This document shows, piece after piece, positions 1 through 8,335 of a DNA stretch of 64,000 nt. The DNA is taken from the NCBI RefSeq assembly GCF_003383615.1, contig NZ_QNUL01000016.1:82504-146503 (forward strand). The letters are read 5' to 3'. Each line of letters begins with the position of its first letter. The first letter of the stretch is position 1. The DNA is from Dyadobacter luteus (GTDB lineage Bacteria; Bacteroidota; Bacteroidia; Cytophagales; Spirosomataceae). The notes beneath the pieces are model-generated. The model was not told the origin of the DNA and did not search any database. It saw only the letters and a list, made by a program, of their open reading frames with translations. The position numbers and the translations under genes were made by a program.

Positions 1-521
1 GGATGACAGATTTTTTCCTGCTCTTGATGCTGTCCGGTGCAGGAGACGAACTACAGGGTATCAAAAGAGGTATTATGGAAATGGCCGATGCCATAGCCAT
101 CAATAAAGCAGATGGTGATAATATGCTACATGCTGAAAACGCAGCTCAGGAATACAGGAATGCGCTTCATCTTTTTCCTGCATCAGCATCTGGTTTTCAG
201 CAAAAAGTAGTCACCTGTTCAGCAAAACATCAAACCGGAATTGATACCATCTGGGAAGTTCTGGCGGATTACCAGCAATGCATACGAGGTAATGGATTTT
301 TTGAGAGAAATCGCAAAAGTCAGAATAAGGATTGGATGCATGATTCGATCAGATATGCCCTCGAAAGCGAGTTTTACAAGTCGCAGCTCATTCGCAGGAA
401 GATCAAAACTCTTGAAAAAGCGGTAGAAGCTGGTACAGAGTTACCGTTAGATGCAGCCGAGGAACTGTTGCGTCTGTTTTTTAGCAAAATCAATACAACT
501 GAAAATCAGAGTGGACAATAG
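1..521 (+). CDS. meaB: Methylmalonyl-CoA mutase-associated GTPase MeaB (partial, C-terminal part)
   Basis: Only the C-terminal half lies in the window; the reading frame is open to the left edge, so the internal ATG at position 3 is not the start. The visible protein carries the G4 guanine-binding motif NKAD in the context MADAIAINKAD, preceded by the segment LSGAGDELQGIKRG that is typical of the ArgK/MeaB group of P-loop GTPases. The last 70 residues are predicted helical, matching the dimerisation arm of MeaB. The family loads and protects the adenosylcobalamin cofactor of methylmalonyl-CoA mutase in the cytosol. Full family members are about 330 residues; 172 are seen. The mutase genes must lie outside the window, if present. 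Confidence 0.9.
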   Translation, partial: MTDFFLLLMLSGAGDELQGIKRGIMEMADAIAINKADGDNMLHAENAAQEYRNALHLFPASASGFQQKVVTCSAKHQTGIDTIWEVLADYQQCIRGNGFFERNRKSQNKDWMHDSIRYALESEFYKSQLIRRKIKTLEKAVEAGTELPLDAAEELLRLFFSKINTTENQSGQ

Positions 522-607
522 AAATTTGACTTTTGAAACAATATTTTAGACTACTTTTACTTTCTGAATAACGTAATGATTAACACCAACTTTTTTATTC
601 CCTACTT

Positions 608-1084
608 ATGAAACCGAACAGACTATTCACAAAAACACTTTTCCTGTCACTGCTTGCTATGGCGACACTTTTTGTTGCTTGTAAGGATGACGATAAAGAA
701 CCTGAAAATGTTGATACAAATCCGATCGTCGGAACCTGGCAATTGAATGGTGTCAAAACGACCGCAGGAGCTGACCTTCCTCAATTGCCTGTTGTACTAG
801 CGGGAGCACCTTGCCTTTTTAGTTTGAAATTTGAGTTTATGTCGAATAACAAGGTTACTGCAAAGGATTGCCCTAATGCAACTGCGCTCATGACATCCTT
901 CTTACCTATCAATGCTGAAACAACCTGGAAAGTTGATGGAAGTACATTGACACTAACTAACGGTACTAATATTAAAACTTTTCCTCTATCTCAAACAGAA
1001 AAGGAAATGAAAATTACGGTCTCAATCGATCTGACAGGGACCGGTACACCAACAACAGGTGTGATGGTCTTTAACAAATTGTAA
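608..1084 (+). CDS. Lipocalin-like lipoprotein of unknown function
   Basis: 158 residues with an N-terminal signal peptide and lipobox ending LFVAC at Cys25, followed by an acidic KDDDKEPE stretch, so it is probably a lipoprotein of the envelope. The mature part begins with NPIVGTWQLNGV, the usual opening strand of Bacteroidota lipocalin-like (calycin) domains, and alternates short beta strands to the end. Two further Cys residues (in GAPCLF and KDCPN) could form a disulfide. No ligand or role can be inferred. The gene stands alone between the GTPase and a strong terminator. Confidence 0.75.
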   Translation: MKPNRLFTKTLFLSLLAMATLFVACKDDDKEPENVDTNPIVGTWQLNGVKTTAGADLPQLPVVLAGAPCLFSLKFEFMSNNKVTAKDCPNATALMTSFLPINAETTWKVDGSTLTLTNGTNIKTFPLSQTEKEMKITVSIDLTGTGTPTTGVMVFNKL

Positions 1085-1108
1085 TCTTTCCAATATCGAA
1101 AGGTGCTG

Positions 1109-1147
1109 AATGCCTGCCTGACCAGTTCGGGCAGGCATTTGTTTTTT
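1109..1147 (+). terminator. Rho-independent terminator after lipocalin-like gene
   Basis: A 10-bp stem (AATGCCTGCC at 1109-1118 with GGCAGGCATT at 1130-1139) and an 11-nt loop are followed by a T run at 1141-1147. Confidence 0.85.
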
Positions 1148-1246
1148 ATATTTGCTTCTAATGAGCTGTCGGATATCCGTACAGCTTGTTTCTCATATTT
1201 TTTATGGACTTTTGCACAATTGATTTCGTAACAGTTAAAAGCTACC

Positions 1247-1366
1247 ATGAGTAAGTTTGATAATTTGTTCAAGAAACTGGATCGGCAGAAATATCCGTTT
1301 ATTGATGGACTCTACTATCTGTTCATTATTGTATTCCTGTTTATTCTGTTTCTCTTTTTTGCTTGA
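1247..1366 (+). CDS. Small single-span membrane protein (39 aa), upstream partner of the lipid kinase gene
   Basis: ATG at 1247 opens a 39-codon frame ending TGA at 1364-1366. The first 15 residues are charged (MSKFDNLFKKLDRQK); the rest is one continuous hydrophobic stretch rich in Phe, Leu and Ile ending at the C-terminus, which is the expected look of a C-tail-anchored microprotein. It ends three bases before the GTG start of the lipid kinase, so the two are probably translationally coupled. Codon use (TTT, ATT, CTG) agrees with a real gene, and the start directly follows a terminator and promoter-sized gap. I recognise no family. It could instead be a leader peptide controlling the kinase. 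Confidence 0.55.
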   Translation: MSKFDNLFKKLDRQKYPFIDGLYYLFIIVFLFILFLFFA

Positions 1367-1369
1367 TCT

Positions 1370-2242
1370 GTGGCTGACTATCTTTTTATCCTGAACCCTA
1401 ATTCAGGTACATCCATCGGAAAGAATATTGATTCCGTCGCCCGTGCGATTGAAGCTTTTGCAAAAAAAACCGATAATACCAGCCATATTCTCTTTACAGA
1501 ATCACCTGGCCACGCAAGCGAACTGGTTCGGCAAAACAAAGAATCATCTCCGTGGAAGGCCATTGTAGCTGTGGGTGGTGACGGTACCGTCAATGAGATA
1601 GCACAACCATTGCTGGGCACAGCCATACCAGTTGGAATCATCCCTGTTGGCTCCGGAAACGGACTCGCCAGACATTTGAAACTTCCGTTGCGTTTCGATC
1701 AGGCACTAAACAGACTATTTACAGGGCAAGCTATTACTATTGACAGCGGACTGATTGACGATATACCTTTTTTCTGTACCGCTGGGATGGGATTTGATGC
1801 CTATGTAGGGCAATTATTCAGTAAGCAGGCTACAAGAGGATTGGCTACGTACGTGAATGTTTCCTTTAATGCTTACTGGACCTACAAACCGCAGCAATTT
1901 ACTGTTGACGGGAAAAAATTAGATGCATTTTCTCTATCCTTCGCGAATGCCGGGCAATTTGGAAACAATGCCTGGATAGCACCTCATGCCGATTTGCAGG
2001 ATGGCATTTTAGATCAATGCACGATCAGCCCGTTTCCGAAATGGTTTGGAACATCGTTGGCTTATCAACTGTTTACCAGACAAATGAAGCCATCGGAGTA
2101 TATTTCTTACCAAGCCATAACCGAAACAATTATACAGACAGAGCGACCGCCGGTTATTCATTACGACGGAGAACCGCTGCAATTAGAAACTACCCGGATT
2201 AAGGTATCTGTTCGTCCCAAAAGTTTAAATATTATTGTCTGA
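1370..2242 (+). CDS. Diacylglycerol/lipid kinase family protein (YegS/BmrU-like)
   Basis: 290 residues, a normal length for bacterial DAG kinase catalytic-domain proteins. Visible are NPNSG at 9-13, the nucleotide-binding GGDGT at 69-73 and GSGNGLAR at 94-101, then the beta-sandwich C-terminal domain ending in HYDGEPLQL, another family hallmark. The family phosphorylates a lipid alcohol (diacylglycerol, phosphatidylglycerol or a sphingoid base) with ATP at the inner membrane face; the exact substrate cannot be read from sequence. The start is GTG at 1370, four bases past the stop of the small membrane protein gene. The SUI1 gene follows after 28 bp and may be co-transcribed. Confidence 0.85.
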   Translation: MADYLFILNPNSGTSIGKNIDSVARAIEAFAKKTDNTSHILFTESPGHASELVRQNKESSPWKAIVAVGGDGTVNEIAQPLLGTAIPVGIIPVGSGNGLARHLKLPLRFDQALNRLFTGQAITIDSGLIDDIPFFCTAGMGFDAYVGQLFSKQATRGLATYVNVSFNAYWTYKPQQFTVDGKKLDAFSLSFANAGQFGNNAWIAPHADLQDGILDQCTISPFPKWFGTSLAYQLFTRQMKPSEYISYQAITETIIQTERPPVIHYDGEPLQLETTRIKVSVRPKSLNIIV

Positions 2243-2270
2243 ACAGACATCAGATTAAAGTCAGAATAGT

Positions 2271-2606
2271 ATGTCAAAGAAAAATCGCTCGGGAGTGATC
2301 TACTCCACGAACCCTGATTTTGAATATCAGGATGACGCAGAACAAGAACCGGATACTCTCGCACCTCAACAACAGGATTTAAGAATTTGGCTAGATCGCA
2401 AAGGTGGCGGTAAAGTGATTACCGTTGTAAAAGGTTTTATTGGAAAAACTGAAGATCTGGAAACGCTGGGAAAACAACTGAAGGGTCTTTGTGGCAGTGG
2501 CGGCACTGTTAAAGATGAAGAAGTACAGTTACAGGGAGACCACAGAGAGAAAGTAATTGCATGGCTTGTATCTAAAAACTACAAGGCAAAAAAAGCAGGA
2601 GGATAA
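2271..2606 (+). CDS. SUI1/eIF1-like translation factor (YciH family)
   Basis: 111 residues. A variable N-terminal part (1-35) precedes a complete SUI1 fold (about 37-108) with the characteristic DRKGGGKVITVVKGF segment, the LGKQLKGLCGSGGTVKD segment and the closing GDHREKVIAWL. Bacterial members bind the small ribosomal subunit and are thought to influence start-codon fidelity; essentiality is not expected. It lies 28 bp after the lipid kinase in the same direction and converges with a minus-strand gene of unknown function. Confidence 0.85.
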   Translation: MSKKNRSGVIYSTNPDFEYQDDAEQEPDTLAPQQQDLRIWLDRKGGGKVITVVKGFIGKTEDLETLGKQLKGLCGSGGTVKDEEVQLQGDHREKVIAWLVSKNYKAKKAGG

Positions 2607-2643
2607 TGAAAAAGAGCGAAGGAATTCGTTTCCCTCGCTCTTC
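2606..2643 (-). terminator. Terminator of the 2660-3112 gene
   Basis: On the minus strand AAGAGCGA (2642-2635) pairs with TCGCTCTT (2619-2612); a further GGAA/TTCC pair closes over a TTCG-type loop. A T run follows on the minus strand. It sits between convergent genes. Confidence 0.7.
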
Positions 2644-2659
2644 AATATGGTTTCTGATA

Positions 2660-3112
2660 CTATAAAACTGCTGAAGTATCGATCTCGGTTGGAGCCGGCA
2701 AAGGTTCAGCTTGTGGTTGAGTCTGCGGGAAATTGGTTCTTCCACCGCCCAAAACCTCAACATTCGTCACAAAATATTTGGTATCTCCATTCCAGGGAAG
2801 CGTAAAGAACTTTTGTTCGTAAGTCAGAGATACGCGGTGCCCATTCTGAATTGCCTCTTCGATTTTCTCAATCGCAGCTTTATTGCTTCCACTCACTGAA
2901 AAAACCCATTGAGATGAGTTCATTGTACCATCTCCTTCACTAAGCCCACCCATTCTAAGCTCGCCTTCGTAAGTTTTGAATAAATACCCTTTCTTGCTCA
3001 ATTGAGTAACGAAACCTCCGCGTTTCCCCTCACTATAATAACCAAATGTAAGGTAGTAAATAACCCCGAACACGATCGCCAGGAAAACAATAAAAATGAC
3101 CCACTTTCGCAT
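2660..3112 (-). CDS. Membrane-anchored hypothetical protein
   Basis: 150 residues. Residues 1-25 form one N-terminal hydrophobic anchor (MRKWVIFIVFLAIVFGVIYY...). The remainder is soluble, beta-rich, and contains SEGKRGGFVTQLSKKGYLFKTYEGEL and a phrase SSQWVFSVSG, ending in a Pro/Gln-rich tail. I recall close relatives in other Bacteroidota annotated only as hypothetical, but cannot assign a function. It is transcribed from the same strand as the permease gene upstream (67-bp gap), so could be co-expressed with it. Confidence 0.65.
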   Translation of the reverse strand: MRKWVIFIVFLAIVFGVIYYLTFGYYSEGKRGGFVTQLSKKGYLFKTYEGELRMGGLSEGDGTMNSSQWVFSVSGSNKAAIEKIEEAIQNGHRVSLTYEQKFFTLPWNGDTKYFVTNVEVLGGGRTNFPQTQPQAEPLPAPTEIDTSAVL

Positions 3113-3179
3113 GATAATAAGTTTTCTAAGTATGTGATATAAGACGAACTTCGGAAAATGGTTTCATTTTTCCTAGTTA

Positions 3180-4421
3180 TTATTTCGCACGTATGGCTAT
3201 CACAGGGTCCATTCTGGCGGCAAGCATCGCCGGAATAATACCCGACAAAACACCGATTACGCTGGATACGCCCAATCCCAGCATCACATTCTTGAACGAA
3301 AGGATAATCTGTAATGAGCCCATTGGAATGAACGAAAGCAAATACACCAGGAATATCCCTACCAGCCCTCCTACGAGGCTTAGCATCACCGCTTCAAACA
3401 GAAACTGGAATAGAATTGAATAATTCTTTGCGCCAAGCGATTTTTGTATACCGATCAGGTTGGTTCTTTCTTTTACAGATACAAACATAATGTTGGCAAT
3501 ACCAAAGCCTCCCACCAATATCGAAAAACTACCTATCACCCAGCCTGCCAAAGTCAGCACACTAAATAAACCTTCCAATGCCTGTGCCGCTGCTTCCGGC
3601 CGATTTAAAGAGAAATTATTCCCGTCCCGCGGTTTAATTCCCCGCTTGGTCCGCATCAGTCCGGTTATCTCAGCCTCCACTTGTTGCATTCCTTCATCTT
3701 CCGGAAAACCTTTAACAACGGTAGTGGCCCGGCGTCTCCCCGATTGAAAAAGTTTGGAAAATGACGAAAATGGGATGTAACAATTCTTATCAGGATTGCC
3801 GCCAAAATCTACAAGACTCTCCCCTTTTTTTTCCTGCACACCTATCACAACAAATTTATTACCTGCAAGCTTAAACTCCTTCCCAACAGGGTCTTGTCCC
3901 GGAAAAAGAGCCGCCGCCAGATCAGCCCCTACCACTGCCACATTTCTCGCATTGGAGCTTTCCAGGGGCATAAAATAACGTCCACTGCCAATGGGGATAT
4001 CGGAGATCATATTGTATTCATAAGAAACTCCCTGAACCGAGCCCAGAATACTGTTGGATCCGTTTTTTAACGTCATCGAACCACGGGAATCAAAAACTGC
4101 CACAGCACTTGCCGATTCCATATTGTCGTACAAATATTTATATTCAGCATACGTAGGTTCCGGCCACTGGAAATACTTCCACCATTGGTATTCTCCACCA
4201 AATCCCCATGGCCATTTCTGGACATAAATGACCTTGTCGCCAATGAAACTCATACTGTCTTTAATCCCCTTTTCCAGTGAATCAACAATAGTAAAAACTG
4301 CAACGATAGCGAAGATACCTACAGTTACACCTAGCAAAGACAGTGTGGTACGGGTAAGATTAGACCTGAGCGCTTGCCAGGCAAACCTAAAGCTTTCCCA
4401 TAACTGACGTAGTGATTTCAT
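3180..4421 (-). CDS. MacB/FtsX-type ABC transporter permease
   Basis: 413 residues from the ATG at 4421; a longer in-frame start at 4526 would add 35 residues that do not look like the family, so I reject it. The order is classical: N-terminal transmembrane helix at about 20-42 after an amphipathic segment (ESFRFAWQALRSNLTRTTLSLLG), a large MacB periplasmic domain (about 45-265), and three C-terminal helices of the FtsX domain, with the KERTNLIGIQKSLGAK coupling loop. Such permeases work with an ATPase (LolD/MacB type) and a membrane-fusion protein in mechanotransmission-type export of peptides, lipoproteins or drugs. No ATPase gene is adjacent, so its partner is elsewhere. Confidence 0.85.
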   Translation of the reverse strand: MKSLRQLWESFRFAWQALRSNLTRTTLSLLGVTVGIFAIVAVFTIVDSLEKGIKDSMSFIGDKVIYVQKWPWGFGGEYQWWKYFQWPEPTYAEYKYLYDNMESASAVAVFDSRGSMTLKNGSNSILGSVQGVSYEYNMISDIPIGSGRYFMPLESSNARNVAVVGADLAAALFPGQDPVGKEFKLAGNKFVVIGVQEKKGESLVDFGGNPDKNCYIPFSSFSKLFQSGRRRATTVVKGFPEDEGMQQVEAEITGLMRTKRGIKPRDGNNFSLNRPEAAAQALEGLFSVLTLAGWVIGSFSILVGGFGIANIMFVSVKERTNLIGIQKSLGAKNYSILFQFLFEAVMLSLVGGLVGIFLVYLLSFIPMGSLQIILSFKNVMLGLGVSSVIGVLSGIIPAMLAARMDPVIAIRAK

Positions 4422-4633
4422 AGTTGGATGCCCCGGATATAGATATGCAAATAAAGAATTATTCTGAAAAGTACTATGATCGTCCTTTACCGCAAGATAA
4501 ATTAGGACAAAAGGCAGGAAAACCATGTGAACAGCAAGGGATTATTACCACCAACGGCATTCCCAGCGCAATTTTTGAGAAACGTTTAGTACATTGCTTT
4601 TATATATTTTCCGAATTTTCAGACAGAGCTTTT

Positions 4634-6400
4634 ATGAAAAAATGCTTTACACTTATTCTGCTTCTACTTTCATTCTCTGAATTTTCCACTGCGCAAAAAC
4701 CTGTTCAGGAATCATCAGGCTTTTACCAGTTCCTCTCTGATGACCCGAACCAGAAATCATTTTTTAGTGACAGAAAAGGTGTTTTAGCAAAAAACGGAAT
4801 GGTCGCTTCTGCCCACCCCGAAGCATCCAGAGTTGGCGTTGAAATATTACAAGCCGGCGGTAATGCTATTGATGCAGCCATTGCCGTGCAATTTGCGCTG
4901 GCAGTTGTTCATCCCTCAGCCGGTAATATTGCAGGAGGTGGATTTCTGGTGTATCGGGATCAATCCGGAAAAACAAGCAGTATTGATTTCAGAGAAAAAG
5001 CACCGGAAAAAGGACATGCAGATATGTACCTCGACAAGGATGGCAATATTATTAAAAATGCCAGCACGCTGGGAAGATTGGCATCCGGCATACCAGGCTC
5101 CGTAGACGGGATGGCTGAAGCGCATCAGAAATTCGGAAAACTTCCATGGAAAACATTGCTGCAACCCGCTATTGACCTTGCAGAAAAAGGGGTAATTCAA
5201 ACAGAAAGAGAAGCCAGGGGTTTGAATGCAATTAAAAAAGATCTGTTGCAATTAAATCCAGATACCAGATATTTTCAAAAAGAAGACGGTAGCGAATGGA
5301 TTACAGGTGACAGACTGGTGCAGAATGACCTGGCAAAAGTCCTTAAAAGTATACAAAAGAAAGGACGGGAGGGGTTTTACAGCGGAAAAGTAGCCAAACA
5401 ACTTGTAAAGGATATCAATCGTAATCAGGAAGGTATTATTACCAGGAATGACTTGAAGTCCTATCATTCGAAATCGCGGGAAACAATTTCTGAAACGTAT
5501 AAAAATTATAACGTGATTACGATGGCACCTCCTTCCAGTGGAGGAATAGCCCTGGTGCAACTATTGAGATTAACAGAGCCATTTCCTCTGAAAAAATGGG
5601 GTTGGCACAGTGATTCTGCTACGCAAGTTATGATTGAAGCCGAACGGAGGGTTTATGCCGACAGAGCGAAATTCCTCGGAGATCCTGATTTCATTAAGAT
5701 TCCAGCTAAAAATTTAATGGATAACAGTTATCTCGAAAGCCGTTGGCAAACTTTCTCATGGGATCGGGCGAGTGATAGCAAGTTGATCAGCTCAGGCGAA
5801 ATTACCGGATACGAAAGTATGGAAACCACACATTTTTCCGTGGTAGACAAAGACGGAAATGCAGTATCGGTTACTACAACACTGAATGGAAGTTACGGCA
5901 GCAGAGTGGTTGTCAAAGGTGGAGGCTATCTGATGAATAATGAAATGGATGATTTCAGCATCAAACCTGGTACACCCAATATGTATGGGCTTATCGGGAA
6001 CAAAGCCAATGCCATTGCACCCGGCAAAAGAATGCTTTCCTCCATGACCCCAACCATTATTGAAAAGGATGGAAAGTTACTGATGGTAGTAGGGACACCT
6101 GGCGGGTCTACGATTATCACCTCTGTATATCAAACCATTGTCAATGTTATTGAACACGGCATGACCATGCAGCAAGCCGTGAATGCGCTGAAATTTCACC
6201 ATCAATGGCTTCCGGACAAAACCACTTTTGAAGCCAACGCATTCTCTGAAAATACCATCAGGAGATTACAAGACAAAGGCTTCATTCTGGAGCAACAAAG
6301 AAATACAATTGGCAGAATGGACTGTATCCTCGTAACGCCGGACGGCTGGCTGGAAGGCGGCTCCGATCCTCGTGGTGATGATACCAGTGTAGGTTATTGA
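4634..6400 (+). CDS. ggt: Gamma-glutamyltransferase (glutathione hydrolase), secreted proenzyme
   Basis: 588 residues from ATG 4634. This start gives a clean signal peptide (MKKCFTLILLLLSFS...TAQ); the open frame reaches back to 4424 but that extension is not family-like and would destroy the signal. The body has GMVASAHPEAS, GGNAIDAAIA and the heterodimer-processing site ETTHFSVVD, where Thr398 would become the N-terminal nucleophile after autocleavage. Downstream MNNEMDDFS and the glycine-rich GTPGGSTI are also conserved. The enzyme transfers or hydrolyses gamma-glutamyl groups from glutathione and related peptides in the periplasm. It is divergent from the permease gene and convergent with the cupin gene (2-bp gap). 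Confidence 0.93.
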   Translation: MKKCFTLILLLLSFSEFSTAQKPVQESSGFYQFLSDDPNQKSFFSDRKGVLAKNGMVASAHPEASRVGVEILQAGGNAIDAAIAVQFALAVVHPSAGNIAGGGFLVYRDQSGKTSSIDFREKAPEKGHADMYLDKDGNIIKNASTLGRLASGIPGSVDGMAEAHQKFGKLPWKTLLQPAIDLAEKGVIQTEREARGLNAIKKDLLQLNPDTRYFQKEDGSEWITGDRLVQNDLAKVLKSIQKKGREGFYSGKVAKQLVKDINRNQEGIITRNDLKSYHSKSRETISETYKNYNVITMAPPSSGGIALVQLLRLTEPFPLKKWGWHSDSATQVMIEAERRVYADRAKFLGDPDFIKIPAKNLMDNSYLESRWQTFSWDRASDSKLISSGEITGYESMETTHFSVVDKDGNAVSVTTTLNGSYGSRVVVKGGGYLMNNEMDDFSIKPGTPNMYGLIGNKANAIAPGKRMLSSMTPTIIEKDGKLLMVVGTPGGSTIITSVYQTIVNVIEHGMTMQQAVNALKFHHQWLPDKTTFEANAFSENTIRRLQDKGFILEQQRNTIGRMDCILVTPDGWLEGGSDPRGDDTSVGY

Positions 6401-6402
6401 TT

Positions 6403-6909
6403 TCAGTAGGTCAATTCGTTGATCAGATTTGTGTATTTGGGAAATTCCTTCACTAGTGAATACCGGTCTGCCATTTCGAAATCTCTGAAATCAAAACCGG
6501 GAGAAACGGTACATCCTACAAGTGCATAGCTACTTTGAGCTGCAGGGCGGGAAGCAAACCAGTTTCCCGCAGGCACAACTGCCTGAAAAGTTTCTCCTTT
6601 CTCCGGATCATTCCCTAGTCGGATTACTTTTAGTTCTTCTGTATTTTGATCTAGAACAAAGATATCCAGCGCTTCACCAGCATAAAAATGCCACATTTCA
6701 TCTGATTTGATCCGGTGAAATGCCGAGAAGTGCCCTTGTTCTAACAAAAAATAAATTCCGGTAGAAAAAGACCTCACTCCCGACCTGAAACGAACTGGTA
6801 AAGCTTCAGCCTGAATTTCTTCAGCAGCCCGATACGTTTCGGAGTAAAAGCCACCTTCCGGATGTGGTTGTAAATTATATTTTTCAACCCAATACGCAGC
6901 TGTTTTCAT
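6403..6909 (-). CDS. DUF985 / Cupin_5 family protein
   Basis: 168 residues. The opening AAYWVEKYNLQPHPEGGFYSETYR and the central SAFHRIKSDEMWHFYAGEAL are diagnostic of the Cupin_5 (DUF985) beta-barrel; the His and Glu residues in HRIKSDEMWHF are where a cupin would bind a metal or ligand. Biochemical role is not established for the family; relatives are annotated as hypothetical or epimerase-like. It starts one base after the stop of the DeoR regulator gene, so the two are an operon. Confidence 0.85.
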   Translation of the reverse strand: MKTAAYWVEKYNLQPHPEGGFYSETYRAAEEIQAEALPVRFRSGVRSFSTGIYFLLEQGHFSAFHRIKSDEMWHFYAGEALDIFVLDQNTEELKVIRLGNDPEKGETFQAVVPAGNWFASRPAAQSSYALVGCTVSPGFDFRDFEMADRYSLVKEFPKYTNLINELTY

Positions 6910-6910
6910 A

Positions 6911-7660
6911 TTAATCTGTAATTACTGTTAATCCTGCCTTTGCAAGGTCCAGAACGGCTTCTGTTTTCTTATTGCTAATAATAACATTAGCAAGGGTTGC
7001 CGGAGCAAATTGTAAATACTTATCCTTCCCGATTTTGGAAGCATCACAAAGTAAATAAGTTTCTTCTGCGTGTGCTGCCGCAGTCAGTGTAATGCCAGCT
7101 TCAAGCTCACTGTGAGCACTTAATCCTTTGGCCGCCGAAATACCGTCCACCCCCAGAAAAGCTTTATCAAAATGGTATCTGGCGATATGCTCTTCAGCTA
7201 TTTTTCCATGAACAGCCTGTCGCTCCTTATCTACTTCACCCCCTACGAGATTAATTTTTACAGATGAATCCATCAATTCCTGCAACACGGGAAGCGAATT
7301 CGTAACCACATGTATCTCTTTATTTTTTATAAACTGGCACAACCGGAAAACCGTACTACCACAGTCCATAAATATGGTATCTCCTTCCTGAATATGCCGG
7401 GCAGCCAATCTGCAAATATGATCCTTCGCCTCAGCGTTACTTGCAATTTTGTTGGTGAAGTTAGTCGGTGTTTTTACCAGATCAAGCCGCATTGCACCGC
7501 CATGCGTACGATAAAGTAAGCCTTCCCCTGCCAGAATGAGCAGATCTCTTCGAATTGTGATCTCCGAAATCCCAATTTCATCAGCCAGCTCCTTCACAGA
7601 TGCTTCCCCCATATCTGTGAGTTTGTCTAAAATTATTCTCTTCCTTTTTTGAAAATTCAT
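6911..7660 (-). CDS. DeoR/GlpR-family transcriptional regulator
   Basis: 249 residues. The N-terminal helix-turn-helix spans about 6-55 (KELADEIGISEITIRRDL followed by LYRTHGGA, the family signature); the C-terminal sugar-phosphate sensor domain shows DTIFMDCGSTVF and FLGVDGIS. Members are usually repressors released by a phosphorylated sugar or by a nucleotide sugar. It is divergent from the NudK gene with only 54 bp between starts, and the promoters appear to overlap, so NudK is a candidate target. Confidence 0.88.
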   Translation of the reverse strand: MNFQKRKRIILDKLTDMGEASVKELADEIGISEITIRRDLLILAGEGLLYRTHGGAMRLDLVKTPTNFTNKIASNAEAKDHICRLAARHIQEGDTIFMDCGSTVFRLCQFIKNKEIHVVTNSLPVLQELMDSSVKINLVGGEVDKERQAVHGKIAEEHIARYHFDKAFLGVDGISAAKGLSAHSELEAGITLTAAAHAEETYLLCDASKIGKDKYLQFAPATLANVIISNKKTEAVLDLAKAGLTVITD

Positions 7661-7677
7661 TTCAATCTGTACATTTG
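7648..7677 (+). promoter_or_regulatory. Bacteroidota-type promoter of the NudK gene
   Basis: TTTG at 7648-7651, 18-nt spacer, then TACATTTG at 7670-7677, matching the -33 TTTG and -7 TAnnTTTG consensus; the expected start of transcription is near 7684, 31 nt before ATG 7715. It overlaps the first codons of the divergent DeoR gene. A minus-strand TATTTTTG (plus-strand CAAAAATA, 7680-7687) right beside it suits the DeoR promoter. AT-rich repeats of AAATCAAAA type between could be operator sites. Confidence 0.5.
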
Positions 7678-7714
7678 TTCAAAAATAATCAATTTCGATC
7701 AAAATAAATCAAAA

Positions 7715-8299
7715 ATGAACGATAAGATTAAAGTAATATCAGAAGAGATTTTATCCAACAACTGGTACACGCTCAAAAAGTTTACATTCGATTATCTCAA
7801 ACCAGATGGTAGTAGGGAGCGGCAGTCGCGCGAGGCATATGACCGCGGCAATGGTGCTGTTATTCTCCTATACAATCCTGAAAAACAAACGATCATACTC
7901 ACGCGGCAATTCCGGCTTCCTACGTATATCAACGGAAATGAAACCGGCATGATGATCGAAGCTTGTGCTGGTCTGTTAGATAAAGACAATCCTGAAGATT
8001 GCATTCGCAGAGAAACGGAAGAAGAAACGGGTTACAGAATTGGCGAGATTACTAAAGTTTTTGAGGCATACATGTCACCTGGCTCAGTGACAGAAATTCT
8101 TTACTTCTTTGTTGCACCCTACACCGATGCTATGCGAATAGGAACGGGTGGCGGATGCGCTGATGAGCACGAAAATATAGAAGTCATGGAAATGCCATTC
8201 AGCGATGCAGTCGCCATGATCGCTTCAGGAGAAATAAAAGATGCCAAAACGATCATGCTCGTTCAATATTTAGCGCTGAAAGGACTGTTAAAACAATAA
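7715..8299 (+). CDS. nudK: GDP-mannose pyrophosphatase NudK (Nudix hydrolase)
   Basis: 194 residues from ATG 7715; the longer frame from 7649 would start inside the divergent regulator and upstream of the promoter. The Nudix box reads GLLDKDNPEDCIRRETEEETGY (residues about 89-110) with the REtxEExG core intact, and the flanking EAYDRGNGAVILLYN, RQFRLPTYINGNE and YMSPGSVTE segments match NudK closely along the whole length. The first glutamate position of the box (GX5E) is Asn here. Such enzymes hydrolyse GDP-mannose to mannose-1-phosphate and GMP in the cytosol; a GDP-mannose-forming enzyme lies at 62632-63699. Confidence 0.88.
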   Translation: MNDKIKVISEEILSNNWYTLKKFTFDYLKPDGSRERQSREAYDRGNGAVILLYNPEKQTIILTRQFRLPTYINGNETGMMIEACAGLLDKDNPEDCIRRETEEETGYRIGEITKVFEAYMSPGSVTEILYFFVAPYTDAMRIGTGGGCADEHENIEVMEMPFSDAVAMIASGEIKDAKTIMLVQYLALKGLLKQ

Positions 8300-8300
8300 A

Positions 8301-8330
8301 AAACCCGGGTTGACCGGGTTTAAAATTTTT
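8301..8330 (+). terminator. Terminator of nudK
   Basis: A stem AACCCGG (8302-8308) / CCGGGTT (8314-8320) with loop GTTGA lies directly behind the stop codon; the following tract TAAAATTTTT is an interrupted T run. Confidence 0.7.
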
Positions 8331-8335
8331 GATTA

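Noticed and set aside
4424..4633. N-terminal extension of gamma-glutamyltransferase by 70 codons
   Set aside because: Would bury the signal peptide; the extension overlaps the divergent promoter region and has no family match.
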